Origin: VAZQ01 sp963807865
Lineage (GTDB): Bacteria; Pseudomonadota; Alphaproteobacteria; Rhizobiales; Xanthobacteraceae
DNA length: 64,000 nucleotides
Assembly: GCA_963807865.1 (NCBI GenBank)
Contig: CAWEDK010000016.1
Location: 169,085 to 233,084 of the forward strand
Direction: 5' to 3'
Position 1 is the stretch's first letter, and each line of letters starts with the position of its first letter. The translations under genes and the position numbers were made by a program. Positions 1-9,184 of this stretch are shown in pieces. A model generated the notes under the pieces. The model was not told where the DNA came from. It did no database searches and saw nothing but the letters and a program-made list of their open reading frames with translations.

Positions 1-553
1 AAATTCGGTGGGCGCGCGCGGTGGGGGCCGCGGCGGATAGGCCCGACGTGGCAATCTCCATGCCATCTCGCGAGAGCGGGCCAGGCCATTGAAACATCCG
101 CGTTTCGCCCGCTTGAGCGAATACCCCCGCCTTCGCGGGCCTCGCCAACTTGATGAAAAAATAGGCACTCTTGCCGGATTGCATGCAATTCTTGTCCTGT
201 TTTTTCGCGAGCTTTCCGCGCGACGGGGCTTTGCACGCTGGCGTTGGTCGAATCGCTGGCATGCCGCTTGCTGAGCCCATCGTGACAACCCGGCGTCGCC
301 ATCATGTGGCTCGGCGACCGATGGACTGGCGGTCACGCACGCTCAACCGGCAAATGGCGCCCCTCATCGAAAGATCGGACAGCGATCCGGTGATGGACAA
401 CCCGGCACACAAGGATTGCGGATTGCGTATGATCCAAGGCTCAGTTCGGACTGTTCGGATGGATCTTGGGTTCACAGCAGGCGGTGACCGTTCGGCGCGG
501 AACGCATCGCCCGTGATCCAGCGGGGGCGAGGAGCGATCATGCGGGGTCTCCG
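1..553. other. Non-coding region upstream of atzF
   Basis: No convincing gene is seen here; open frames in the stretch show no family similarity and no good start. It holds a perfect 12-bp palindrome at 178-189, entered separately. A mini-frame (ATG at 540, preceded by GAGGAG) runs MRGLR and stops across the atzF start; it may only be the place where ribosomes load before the weak GTG start of atzF. Confidence 0.5.
178..189. promoter_or_regulatory. Candidate GntR/FCD operator ahead of atzF
   Basis: The sequence ATTGCATGCAAT is a perfect palindrome lying about 365 bp before the atzF start. A near-identical site occurs at 11268-11279 upstream of the importer-atzGEH operon, and two related sites at 62371-62394. 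GntR regulators of the FCD type usually bind short palindromes of TTG-N4-CAA form; the neighbouring regulator at 2370-3116 is the obvious candidate. Binding is inferred. Confidence 0.45.
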
Positions 554-2359
554 GTGAACCTCACAGCCGCGTCCATCGTGGCGGCGCACCGGTCGGGCGC
601 AGCCTCCGTGCGAGACACCATTGCGGATTGCTACGCACGTATTCGCGCGCACAACGATCCGGCGATCTTCATCTCGCTCCGGGACGAAGCGGAGGCACTG
701 GCCGAAGCCAAGGCTCTGCCGCCACCGAACGAGACCTGCCTGCCGCTCCACGGCGTGCCGATCGCCGTGAAGGACAACATCGACGTCAAAGGTCTGCCGA
801 CCACCGCGGCCTGCGAGGCCTTCGCTTACCAGCCCACGCGGGATGCGACCTCCGTCGCCCTGCTCCGGCGCGCCGGCGCGATTGTGATCGGCAAGACCAA
901 TCTCGACCAGTTCGCGACCGGCCTCGTGGGCGTGCGCTCGCCCTATGGCGTGCCGCGCAATCTGTTCGATCCCGCACTGATTCCGGGTGGTTCGAGCAGC
1001 GGCTCGGCGATCGCAGTCGGCGCCGGCCTTGTTCCGCTCGCGCTCGGCACCGATACCGCAGGATCCGGCCGGGTGCCTGCTGCGCTGGGCAACATCGTCG
1101 GCCTGAAGCCGAGCCTTGGTCTCGTCTCGACCGCCGGTGTCGTGCCTGCCTGCCGTACGCTCGATTGTGTTTCGGTCTTCGCCCTCACGGTCGACGATGC
1201 GTTCGGCGCCCTTGCCGCGATGGCCGGTCCCGATCCGGCCGATGCCTATTCTCGCGCGCAGCCGCTCGGAATGCCGGGTGGGTTTCCCGACGGACTGAAG
1301 CTCGCCGTGCCGTTGCCGGGCCAGCGGCTGTTCTTCGGCGACACTGTGTCGGCCGCGAACTACGATGATGCGGTCGAAAGGTTCGCGCGGCTCGGTGCCA
1401 AGATTGTCGCCGTCGACATCGAGCCGTTCTACGAGACCGCACGGCTGCTGTATGAAGGGCCGTGGGTGGCCGAGCGCTACATCGTCGCCCGATCCCTGAT
1501 CGCGTCGGCACCGGAGTCGATGCATCCGGTCACCCGCCAGATCATTCTCGGTGGCGCAAGGCCGACCGCGGTCGAAACGTTCGCAGCTTTCTACAAGCTC
1601 GAAGACCTGCGCCGGGTTCGCGACCACATCTTCCGCGACATCGACGCGCTGGTGCTGCCGACCATGCCGACCGCCTATACGGTCGAGCAGGTGCTCGCGG
1701 ACCCGATCCAGCTCAACAGCCGGCTCGGCACCTATACGAACTTCGTCAACCTGCTCGAACTGTGCGGGCTCGCCCTCCCCGCCTCGATACGGCCGGACGG
1801 CACGCCGTTCGGCGTGACGTTGCTGGCCCGCGGCGGGCAGGACGCGCTGCTCGCTTCCATCGGGCGCGTATTCCATGCCGACACCGGCCTCACGCTCGGC
1901 GCAACCGGCGCACCGCAGCCGAAGCTCGCGCCCCGCAGCAATCACGCAGCGGATCGCGACGTCGCGCTCGCAGTCGTCGGCGCGCATCTCTCCGGCATGC
2001 CGCTCAACGGCGAACTCGTCGCCGCCGGCGCGCGCCGGCTGGAGACGACGACGACCGCGAAGGACTATCGCCTGCTGGCGCTTCCCGGCACGGAGCCGGC
2101 AAAACCCGGCCTCCTGCGGGTCGCAACCGGCGCAGGATCGGCGATCGAACTGGAAATCTGGGCGATGCCGGTCGAAGCGTTCGGGCGCTTTGTCGCCACC
2201 GTGCCGTCGCCGCTGTCGATCGGCACAATCGTGCTGGCGGACGGCCGGACCGTGAAAGGCTTCCTGGTGGAAGCACAGGCCGCCGTCGGTGCGCGCGACA
2301 TCTCGGCGCTCGGCGGCTGGCGCGCCTTCGTGGCGCAGGCCAAAGTCCCCGCGCAGTGA
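554..2359 (+). CDS. atzF: Allophanate hydrolase
   Basis: This 601-residue protein is an amidase-signature enzyme predicted to hydrolyse allophanate (urea-1-carboxylate) to ammonia and CO2, the last step of biuret/cyanuric acid and urea-amidolyase routes; it acts in the cytoplasm. The Ser-cisSer-Lys triad is visible: Lys73 in AVKDN, GGSSSGS at 145-151 and Ser171 in GTDTAGSGRVPA. From about residue 460 it carries the extra C-terminal domain that separates allophanate hydrolases from ordinary amidases, and the length is right for AtzF. The start is GTG with a weak ribosome site. It is convergent with the atzGEH-gntR operon, which supplies its expected substrate. Family assignment is strong; in vivo substrate is inferred. 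Confidence 0.93.
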   Translation: MNLTAASIVAAHRSGAASVRDTIADCYARIRAHNDPAIFISLRDEAEALAEAKALPPPNETCLPLHGVPIAVKDNIDVKGLPTTAACEAFAYQPTRDATSVALLRRAGAIVIGKTNLDQFATGLVGVRSPYGVPRNLFDPALIPGGSSSGSAIAVGAGLVPLALGTDTAGSGRVPAALGNIVGLKPSLGLVSTAGVVPACRTLDCVSVFALTVDDAFGALAAMAGPDPADAYSRAQPLGMPGGFPDGLKLAVPLPGQRLFFGDTVSAANYDDAVERFARLGAKIVAVDIEPFYETARLLYEGPWVAERYIVARSLIASAPESMHPVTRQIILGGARPTAVETFAAFYKLEDLRRVRDHIFRDIDALVLPTMPTAYTVEQVLADPIQLNSRLGTYTNFVNLLELCGLALPASIRPDGTPFGVTLLARGGQDALLASIGRVFHADTGLTLGATGAPQPKLAPRSNHAADRDVALAVVGAHLSGMPLNGELVAAGARRLETTTTAKDYRLLALPGTEPAKPGLLRVATGAGSAIELEIWAMPVEAFGRFVATVPSPLSIGTIVLADGRTVKGFLVEAQAAVGARDISALGGWRAFVAQAKVPAQ

Positions 2360-2369
2360 TCGCTAGCCG

Positions 2370-3116
2370 CTAGCGCGCGGCAGCCTCGGCATACGCCGCG
2401 TACTCCTGCCACACCGTCATGATGTGACTGCGCATGGCCTCGGCCGCGGCCGCGCGATCGCCCTGCAGGATCGCCACGACGACCCGATCGTGCTCGGCAT
2501 ACGACTTCGCCAGCCGTCCGAGATTGCGGAACTGGGCGCGGCGGAAGGGCTGCACCCGCCCTCGCGTCGATAGCGTGATCTCCGCCAGGTAGTCGTTGTG
2601 CGCCCCGGAATAGATGGCGGTGTGGAACGACTCGTTGACCGCGTGATAGCGCTCCGCGTCGCCGCTCTGGATCAGCACTTGCAGGTCGCCGTGCGCGGCT
2701 TCGAGCAGCCGCCGTTCGTCCGCGGTCATGCGCTCCGCCGCGAGGCCCGCGCACAGCGCCTCCAGCCCGGCCATCGTTTCGAACATGCCGTTGAGGCGCT
2801 CGCTCGATGGACGGGCCACCACGGCGCCACGATGCGCGCGAAGCTCGACCAGCCCGCTCGCCGCCAGCAGGCGGATCGCTTCGCGCACCGGCGTGCGCGA
2901 CACCTGGAACCGGCGCGCCAGCCCGGCTTCATCGAGCGCGGTGCCGGGCGCGAGCGCGCCCCGCACGATCTCGTCGGCAAGTTGCAGCCGGAGTTCGTCG
3001 GCCCGCGTCCGGCGCTCGGGCAGAAGCGGCGCCGTCCAGGTGCCGCGCCGCACCGCTGCGATGCCGGGCTTGGCCGGCCGCGGGGATCGCCGCAGCGGTC
3101 CGGGAGTCACGGTCAT
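2370..3116 (-). CDS. GntR-family (FCD) transcriptional regulator
   Basis: This 248-residue protein has a GntR winged helix at about residues 37-100 (SRTPVREAIRLLA is the recognition region) followed by an all-helical FCD ligand domain (about 110-235). The usual FCD metal-site positions are visible: NESFH, the His of EHDR and the His of RSHI. Its ATG overlaps the atzH stop as ATGA, so it is the last gene of the importer-atzGEH operon and is translationally coupled to it. It likely senses a pathway intermediate and controls the operon and atzF through the palindromes at 178 and 11268; that role is inferred from position. Confidence 0.88.
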   Translation of the reverse strand: MTVTPGPLRRSPRPAKPGIAAVRRGTWTAPLLPERRTRADELRLQLADEIVRGALAPGTALDEAGLARRFQVSRTPVREAIRLLAASGLVELRAHRGAVVARPSSERLNGMFETMAGLEALCAGLAAERMTADERRLLEAAHGDLQVLIQSGDAERYHAVNESFHTAIYSGAHNDYLAEITLSTRGRVQPFRRAQFRNLGRLAKSYAEHDRVVVAILQGDRAAAAEAMRSHIMTVWQEYAAYAEAAAR

Positions 3117-3529
3117 GTCGACGTCCCGGGGTCTGCGATCACGCTCACATGCGCGGCCACCACCTGCCAGCCGACATCGAACCGCACCCAGGTCTGCATC
3201 TGCCGGCCGACCTTGCCGTTCATGTTGTCGCGGTGAAACAACGTCGAGGCGACTGCGAAGTCCCGCCCGTAGGTCGTGATGACCGTTCTCGACGTGGTGC
3301 GCATCACGCCGACGGGCGATCGCGCGGCGCGAAACGCCTCGATCTCGCCATAGCCATACAGATTTTCGGCGCCGCCATAGCGGATCGTGCGCGGATCGTC
3401 GTGGAACAGGGCATCGAGTGCCGCGACGTCGTTCGACACCAATGCGTGCTCGTACTCATCGAACGCGTCTCGCACTTCGGCCAACACGTCGGGCAGGTCG
3501 ATCTGCATCTTCTTGTCCAAATCCGCCAT
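3113..3529 (-). CDS. atzH: AtzH/HpxZ-family protein (SnoaL-like), probable dicarboxyurea decarboxylase
   Basis: This 138-residue protein belongs to the AtzH/HpxZ (DUF3225) branch of the NTF2/SnoaL fold; the conserved stretches HDDPRTIRYG, LYGYGEIEAFR and WVRFDVGWQVVAAHVS are visible. AtzH of Pseudomonas sp. ADP decarboxylates 1,3-dicarboxyurea to allophanate, saving an otherwise dead-end product of AtzE; HpxZ is its counterpart in oxalurate clusters. The start chosen has GGGAGG just upstream and sits 1 bp after the atzE stop; the much longer frame upstream is a shadow of atzE. The order atzG-atzE-atzH with atzF nearby matches the cyanuric acid operon. Confidence 0.85.
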   Translation of the reverse strand: MADLDKKMQIDLPDVLAEVRDAFDEYEHALVSNDVAALDALFHDDPRTIRYGGAENLYGYGEIEAFRAARSPVGVMRTTSRTVITTYGRDFAVASTLFHRDNMNGKVGRQMQTWVRFDVGWQVVAAHVSVIADPGTST

Positions 3530-3530
3530 A

Positions 3531-4919
3531 CTAGCCTCCCGCCGGTCTTGTCGCCGCGGCGACGCCCTTGGTCTCCAGCGCATGCGCGATGCGCAAGGCG
3601 ACGTCTTCACGCCACGGCGCCGCGATGATCTGAACGCCGATCGGCAACGGCTTGAGCGGAATCGGCACCGCCACCACCGGCAAACCGATGAACGAAATCG
3701 GCTGGGTGTAGATGCCGAGATTGGCCCGGACCGAAAGCTCGACCCCGTCGAGCATGAAGGTCTGCTGGCCGATGAGCGGCGCGGTGCATGGAGTCGCCGG
3801 CGCGAGGATAGCGTCGACATTCGCAAACAGTTCGAGCATACGCTCGCGGTACCAGCGCCGGAATTTCTGCGCCTTGGTCACCAACGCGGCGGGCACGAGC
3901 GCGCCGGCGATCAGCCGGTCGCGGACCGCCGGATCGAACTCGCGCGCCTGTTTGCGCAGGCGATCGAGATGGAGCGCCGCGCCTTCGGCCGCCGTAATCA
4001 TATAGGCGGCGCCGCGCGCGCGTCTGGCTTCCGGAAGCTCGATCTCGTCCTCGACATCGAGCGCGGCGGCGACGCGCTCCAGCGCAGTGCGTGCCTCCGG
4101 GAAGGTGCCGTCGCGGAAGTATCCGCCGGCAATCGCGATCCGCAGGCCATTGAGGCCCCGATCGAGCGACGCGCCAGCCGGTTCGAGGGGGCGATCGACG
4201 CAGACGGGGTCGTGCGGGTCGTATCCCTGCATGGCGTCGTAGGCGAGCGCGAGGTCCTTCGTCGTGCGCGCCAATGGTCCCAGGTGATCGAGGCTCGCCA
4301 CAAACGGAAACGTCCCCGCGCGCGACAACCGGCCATAGGTCGGTTTCAGACCGAAAATCCCGCAGAGCGACGCCGGCACGCAAATCGACCCGTTGGTATC
4401 CGAGCCGAGCGCGAGCGGAACGAGCCCGCCCGCGACCGCGCCGCCCGATCCGCCGGAGGAACCACCGGTCATCCGCGCGGTGTCGTGCGGGTTGCGCGAG
4501 GGACCATCGTGAATGTTCTCGCCGGTGAAATCGTATGCGTACTCACCCATGTTGAGCGCGCCGACCAGAACCGCACCGGCCTCCTCGAGGCGGGCGATCA
4601 ACGGAGCGTCGTGCGCGGCCGGTGGATACGCACGGTTGATCTTCGAACCCGCCACCGTCGGAATGCCCGCGACATCGAACAGGTTCTTCACCGCGAACGG
4701 CACGCCGGCGAGCGGGCCAAGGGCCCGGCCGCTTGTTCGGCCCTGGTCGATCGCTTCGGCGCGCGCGAGCGCACGCTCCCCGACCACGGTCGTGAAAGCA
4801 TTCAGGACGCGACCGCGCTCGATGCGAGCCAGCGATGCGGCCACCACCTCACGGGCGCTGGCCGTTCCACTACTGACAGCCGCTGCGATCTCGCCCGCGG
4901 AATCCCAGCCCGAATTCAT
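3531..4919 (-). CDS. atzE: AtzE-type amidohydrolase (1-carboxybiuret hydrolase)
   Basis: This 462-residue amidase-signature enzyme matches AtzE, which with AtzG deaminates 1-carboxybiuret; the HpxY group from oxalurate degradation is the close alternative. Lys78 (FAVKN), GGSSGGS at 152-158 and Ser178 (SDTNGS) form the expected triad. The loop after the nucleophile reads SICVPASLCG: Cys180 stands where amidases nearly always have Arg (a one-base CGC to TGC difference). AtzG ends 8 bp upstream and atzH starts 1 bp downstream, fitting the AtzE-AtzG complex. Whether carboxybiuret or another ureide is the real substrate cannot be told from sequence. Confidence 0.88.
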   Translation of the reverse strand: MNSGWDSAGEIAAAVSSGTASAREVVAASLARIERGRVLNAFTTVVGERALARAEAIDQGRTSGRALGPLAGVPFAVKNLFDVAGIPTVAGSKINRAYPPAAHDAPLIARLEEAGAVLVGALNMGEYAYDFTGENIHDGPSRNPHDTARMTGGSSGGSGGAVAGGLVPLALGSDTNGSICVPASLCGIFGLKPTYGRLSRAGTFPFVASLDHLGPLARTTKDLALAYDAMQGYDPHDPVCVDRPLEPAGASLDRGLNGLRIAIAGGYFRDGTFPEARTALERVAAALDVEDEIELPEARRARGAAYMITAAEGAALHLDRLRKQAREFDPAVRDRLIAGALVPAALVTKAQKFRRWYRERMLELFANVDAILAPATPCTAPLIGQQTFMLDGVELSVRANLGIYTQPISFIGLPVVAVPIPLKPLPIGVQIIAAPWREDVALRIAHALETKGVAAATRPAGG

Positions 4920-4927
4920 GCGCGGCC

Positions 4928-5251
4928 TCAGGCTCGGAAGACCGGCGCCGGCTCGGCATCATCCGGCAACGGGAATTCGGCGACGATGGCGGCCTGATCC
5001 AAAGTGACCCGCAGATTGGCGCGGACCGCGCGCATCCAGGACTTTTCCACCTTGAGGCCGAGCCCGGACGCACCCGCGACAATCCAGTTGTCCAGCGGAT
5101 CGGCCTTCGGCGCTGGCGCCGGCTTGGCCACCGTCCGCGGCTTGAGGCCCTTGCGGCTCGCAGCCGCCTTAGACTTGGCCGGAGCGAGTGTCTTGCCCTT
5201 ACCGCGCGACGTTGTCTTCCCACGTGATTTCATCTTCACACGTGACTTCAT
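4928..5251 (-). CDS. atzG: AtzG-like small subunit (DUF4089) with a polybasic N-terminal tail
   Basis: The last 65 or so residues match AtzG/HpxX (DUF4089): LGLKVEKSWMRAVRANLRVT, then AAIVAEFPLPDDAEPAPVFRA-like ending. AtzG is the small partner that stabilises AtzE and contributes to its active site. I chose the ATG at 5251, which has GGAGG directly upstream; an ATG at 5263 and a TTG at 5299 are alternatives. Unlike ordinary AtzG proteins of about 70 residues, this one is 107 long because of a Lys/Arg/Ser/Ala-rich front of about 45 residues with repeats such as MKSRG-K, resembling histone-H1-like tails. The role of the tail is unknown. Confidence 0.8.
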   Translation of the reverse strand: MKSRVKMKSRGKTTSRGKGKTLAPAKSKAAASRKGLKPRTVAKPAPAPKADPLDNWIVAGASGLGLKVEKSWMRAVRANLRVTLDQAAIVAEFPLPDDAEPAPVFRA

Positions 5252-5339
5252 CGAGCCTCCCATCGGACTTTTCTTGGCGAGTCGCAACGGCCGCTTCAAC
5301 TCGCCTTCAGAATCAGCAATCGGCCGTCGCCGACTTGTA

Positions 5340-7077
5340 TCACGCCACTCGCTCGAATGTCGGGTGGGGAATCGCCTCCAGGAGGTCGCGGGTGTACTGC
5401 GCCTCCGGCGCCGACAACACGCGCTCGCTCGGCCCCTGCTCGACGATCTTGCCCGACCGCATGACGATGACGCGATCGCACAACAGCCGCACGACGTTGA
5501 GGTCGTGCGACACGAACAGATAGCTCATGCCCAGCGACTCTTTAAGTTCCTGAAGGAGGTTGAGCACCACGGCCTGCACCGAGACGTCAAGCGCGGCGGT
5601 CGGCTCGTCGAGAATGACAAGCTCGGGGTTGAGCGCAATGGCGCGTGCAATGCCGACGCGCGCCTTCTGCCCACCGGAAAGCTGATGCGGGAAACGGTCG
5701 AGCAGTTCGAGCGGCAATCCGACCTGGCGGGCGAGGTCCTCACAGCGGGCGCGCACCGCATCCCGTCCCCGCACGTTGCCGAGCCGCAGGATCGGATCGG
5801 CAATCGCGCGCGCAGCGGTAAAGCGGGGATTGAGGCTGTCGGTCGGGTCCTGGAACACCATCTGGATGCGTTTGCGCATCGGCAGCTTGGCGAACCGCTT
5901 GGCCGGGATGGCGCCGATATCCTCGCCGTCGAACAGGATGACGCCATCGGTCTTGTCGATCAGCCGCATGACGATGGTCGAAGTGGTGGACTTGCCGCAG
6001 CCCGGATTCGCCGACCAGGCCGACGCTCTCGCCGCGGTTCACCACGAAGCTGATGCCATCGACGGCCTTGAAGGTCTCGGGCTCCGGTGCCGGCTTGCGC
6101 TTGAACATGCTGGCGAGCGCAGCGCCTTTGCGCGGATATTCCTTGACGAGTTTCTCGACCACGAGCAGCGGCTGTCCGGCCTTGCCGTTGGCCGGAGAGC
6201 TGCTCGCCGGAGCGGCCGGGGGATTGGGTTGGTCTGCGATGATCCTTTCGCCCTCCGGCAGCAAATCGCGCAGCGTCACGCCGGGGCGCGGCGTCGCCAG
6301 CATGAGCTTGCGGGTGTACGGGTGGGCCGGTGCCGTGAATATCTGGCGCGCGGTCGCGGTTTCGATCACGTGGCCTTTCTCCATCACCACGACGCGATCG
6401 CAGTACGTGGCCGCCAGGCCGAGATCGTGGGTAATCAGGATCGTCGACATGCCGCGCTCGCGCGTGAGCGCCATCACAAGGTCCATCACGGTCTTCTGCG
6501 TGGTGACGTCGAGGCCGGTCGTCGGCTCATCGGCGATCAGCAGTTGCGGGCGGCACGCGAGCGCGAGCGCAATCACCACGCGCTGGCACATGCCGCCGGA
6601 AAGCTCGAACGGATAGGCGTGATAGCGTTCGCGCGGACGCGCGATCTTGACCTGATCGAGGATTTCGATCGCCCGTTCCGCCAACATGCCGGACGCATCG
6701 ACCTGCGCGTGCTGCCTGAGCACGTCCTCGATCTGATGCCCGACCTTGCGGATGGGATTGAGCGCCGCGCGCGGGTTCTGAAAAATCATCGACATTTCGC
6801 GCCCGCGCAGATTGCGCATCTCGTCTTCGCTGGCGTCGCGGATGTCGAGGCCGGTGAAGTACACCGAGCCCTCGGCGATGCGGCCGGCGCGGTCGAGAAT
6901 GCGCATCACCGCGAAGGACGTGACCGACTTTCCGGAACCGGATTCGCCGACGATCGCCAGCGTCTCCCCTTTGGCGACGGAGACATCGACATGCTTGACG
7001 GCCTGCACGATGCCGCGGCGGGTCTGGAATTCGACCGTGAGGTCGCGGACGTCGAGGAGTGGCAGCGCTTCGGTCAT
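5340..7077 (-). pseudogene. Dipeptide/oligopeptide-type ABC transporter, fused double ATPase (DppD-DppF), frameshifted
   Basis: This would be a 578-residue tandem ATPase energising the DppBC pore next door. The first ATPase domain is complete: GESGSGKS Walker A, LSGGM signature, IADEPTTGLD Walker B. The second domain starts at about residue 320 and is cut exactly in its Walker A: the minus strand reads GAATCCGGGCTGC where GAATCCGGCTGC would give GESGCGKS. The spare base is in the CCC run at 6001-6003. After it the other frame continues without loss (LSGGQKARVGIARA, ILDEPTAALD) to the stop. One extra G in a homopolymer suggests a sequencing error. Gene order and a gap of 88 bp to atzG suggest one operon. 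Confidence 0.85.
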
Positions 7078-7108
7078 AAATTCCTCATTCGAACTCGCTC
7101 TCTCCCGG

Positions 7109-7203
7109 CCTCATGCTGAGGAGCGCTGCGACGCAGCGCGTCTCGAAGCATGCGGCCGCCCCATGCTTCGAGACGCCCGCTGCGCGGGCTCCTCAGGATG
7201 AGG
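7109..7203. repeat. Intergenic palindrome, CCTCAT-CTGAGGAGC family, copy 1
   Basis: The element starts CCTCATGCTGAGGAGCG and ends GCTCCTCAGGATGAGG, with a second inverted pair inside (GCGTCTCGAAGCATG / CATGCTTCGAGACGC). It can fold into one long hairpin. Related copies are at 20663-20767 and 38077-38248. Here it separates dppC from dppDF inside the operon, so it may process or attenuate the transcript. Confidence 0.8.
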
Positions 7204-7234
7204 GCGGAGCAGCATTGATGCGCATGGCGACTCA

Positions 7235-8152
7235 TCACGTGCGCCGCTGCGGATCGACGATATCGCGCAGACCGTCGCCGAGCAGGTTGAAGCAGAACAC
7301 CGCGATCATCAGCGCGGCTCCGGGAAAGAACGCCACCCACCACTCGCCGGAGACCATGAAGGCCGCGCCCTCGGCCACCATGATCCCCCACTCGGCGGTC
7401 GGAGGCCGCACCCCCAGCCCGATGAACGACAGCCCCGCGGCGTTGAGGATCGCGTAGCCCATGGTCAGCGACATCTGCACCATCATGATCGGCATGATGT
7501 TCGGTAGCACCTGGCCGAGCAAAATGCGCATCTCGCCGTTGCCGGACAGCCGCGCCGCCTGCACGAAACCGGCCTCCCGGCGGACGTTGGCCTCGGCGCG
7601 GGCGACGCGCGCATAAAGCGGAAAATTGACGATGGCGGTGGCGATCACGATGTTCTGCACGGTGTTGCCGAGCGCGGCGACGATGCCCATCGCCAGCACG
7701 AACAGCGGAAACGCCATGATGGTGTCGGCGATACGGCCGACGATACGGTCGGTCCAGCCGCCGAAGAAGCCTGCCGCCACGCCGGCGAGCCCTCCCATCA
7801 GGAAGACCAGCGCCACCGAGGTGATGGCGATGATGAAATCGAGCCGGGTCGCAACGATGACACGGCTGAAGACATCGCGCCCGAGCTGGTCGGTGCCGAA
7901 CCAGTGCGCGGCCGACGGTGGCTTGAGCGAGACCGCGGTGTCGCTTGCCAGCGGGTCGTACGGCACGATGTAAGGACCGAACACCGCCGCGATCACGATC
8001 AGCAGAAACAGCCCGAAAGCAAAGCCGGTGACAGCGTTCTCACCGAGGATGTAGCGGGCATGGCGCAGCGCGGCGCCAAGCCCGGTGTTGTGGCGCGTTG
8101 CGGGCGTCGCCGCCGGAGCGGCCGCATCTGTCGGCAGTGCGACGTTGCTCAT
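7235..8152 (-). CDS. dppC: Dipeptide/oligopeptide-type ABC transporter permease (DppC)
   Basis: This 305-residue inner-membrane permease has the DppC/OppC layout: a cytoplasmic N-terminus, one membrane segment near residues 39-60, then the OppC domain with GTDQLGRDVFSRVI and the five-helix core; the EAA loop is around AARLSGNGEMRILLGQVLPN. It pairs with DppB and is driven by the DppDF-like ATPase downstream. Its ATG overlaps the dppB stop (ATGA at 8149-8152), showing translational coupling. A longer open frame upstream in the same frame is a shadow of dppB. The transported solute is probably the nitrogen compound handled by atzGEHF; that is context only. Confidence 0.9.
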   Translation of the reverse strand: MSNVALPTDAAAPAATPATRHNTGLGAALRHARYILGENAVTGFAFGLFLLIVIAAVFGPYIVPYDPLASDTAVSLKPPSAAHWFGTDQLGRDVFSRVIVATRLDFIIAITSVALVFLMGGLAGVAAGFFGGWTDRIVGRIADTIMAFPLFVLAMGIVAALGNTVQNIVIATAIVNFPLYARVARAEANVRREAGFVQAARLSGNGEMRILLGQVLPNIMPIMMVQMSLTMGYAILNAAGLSFIGLGVRPPTAEWGIMVAEGAAFMVSGEWWVAFFPGAALMIAVFCFNLLGDGLRDIVDPQRRT

Positions 8153-9162
8153 GCTTCGATCCTCACGCGCGGGTCGATGATGCCATAGAGAATGTCGATG
8201 ATCAGATTGAGCGCCACGTACATCACCGCCATGGTGAGCACGAAGCCCTGCAGTGGCGCGAAGTCCGATGCGATCAGCGCCTCGACCGCGAACGATCCGA
8301 TGCCCGGCCAGGCGAACACCTTCTCGACCAGCACGTTGGCGCCGAGCAGGAACGAGAACACCATGCCGAGCGTCGTGATGACCGGCAGCATGGCATTGCG
8401 GAACGCGTAGGTGACGACAACAGTGAACGGCGTCAGACCGCTGGCGCGGGCGGTACGGACGAAATCGGACGACAGCACGGCCAGCATCGACGCCCGCGTC
8501 ATGCGGGCGATCGGCGCCAGCGAGAAGATGCCGAGCGTCAGCGCAGGCAGAGCGAGCTGCTTGAGCGCGGCCACGAAGGTCTCGCCCTGCCCGGCGATCA
8601 GGCTGTCGATCAGGTAGAAGCCGGTGACGTGCGGGGGCGGACTGGTGAACACGTCGAGACGCCCGAGCGGCGCCGGCGCCCAGCCAAGCTGATAGTAGAA
8701 CACATAGACCAGGATCAGCCCGGTGAAGAACACCGGCAGCGATACGCCCGCCGTCGATACCACCCGGCAGGTATGATCGATGAGCGAATTGGGACGCGTC
8801 GCCGCCATGATGCCGAGCGGCACCGCGATCAGCATCGAGACGATCAGGCCCAGCAGCGTGAGTTCGGCCGAAGCCGGCAACCGGTTCTTGATCTCCTTGC
8901 CGACCGGCTGGCCCGTGGTCAGCGAATTGCCGAGGTCGCCGCGCGCCAGGTCTTCGACGTATTTCACGAACTGCACGTAGAGCGGCTTGTCGAGTCCAAG
9001 CTGAACCCTGATCTGCTCGACGGCTTCCTTGGTGGCGGCGGGACCGGCGAAATAGGCCGCCGGATCGCCCGGCAAGGCGCGGGTCAGCAGGAAGGTGACG
9101 ATCACGACTCCGATCAGGCTCGGGATCGCGAACAGCATTCGCTTGAGGATCATCAGCAGCAT
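8149..9162 (-). CDS. dppB: Dipeptide/oligopeptide-type ABC transporter permease (DppB)
   Basis: This 337-residue protein is a DppB/OppB permease: membrane segment at about residues 8-30, then RALPGDPA, the typical GLDKPLYVQF and LARGDLGNS stretch, and the six-segment core ending in ALNLIIDILYGIIDPRVR. It forms the channel with DppC. Between it and the binding protein gene lie 335 bp packed with palindromic repeats (9185-9481), unusual inside an otherwise tight operon and likely to affect the ratio of binding protein to permease. Confidence 0.92.
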   Translation of the reverse strand: MLLMILKRMLFAIPSLIGVVIVTFLLTRALPGDPAAYFAGPAATKEAVEQIRVQLGLDKPLYVQFVKYVEDLARGDLGNSLTTGQPVGKEIKNRLPASAELTLLGLIVSMLIAVPLGIMAATRPNSLIDHTCRVVSTAGVSLPVFFTGLILVYVFYYQLGWAPAPLGRLDVFTSPPPHVTGFYLIDSLIAGQGETFVAALKQLALPALTLGIFSLAPIARMTRASMLAVLSSDFVRTARASGLTPFTVVVTYAFRNAMLPVITTLGMVFSFLLGANVLVEKVFAWPGIGSFAVEALIASDFAPLQGFVLTMAVMYVALNLIIDILYGIIDPRVRIEA

Positions 9163-9184
9163 GGCAACTTTCCCTCAACGCGTT

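Noticed and set aside
302..1987. 561-codon open frame on the minus strand opposite atzF
   Set aside because: It is the antisense shadow of a well-supported enzyme gene in GC-rich DNA; composition is Arg/Gly/His-rich and no family motif is present.
3387..4997. 536-codon plus-strand frame over atzE
   Set aside because: It is antisense to atzE with no start signal and Arg-rich, motif-free sequence.
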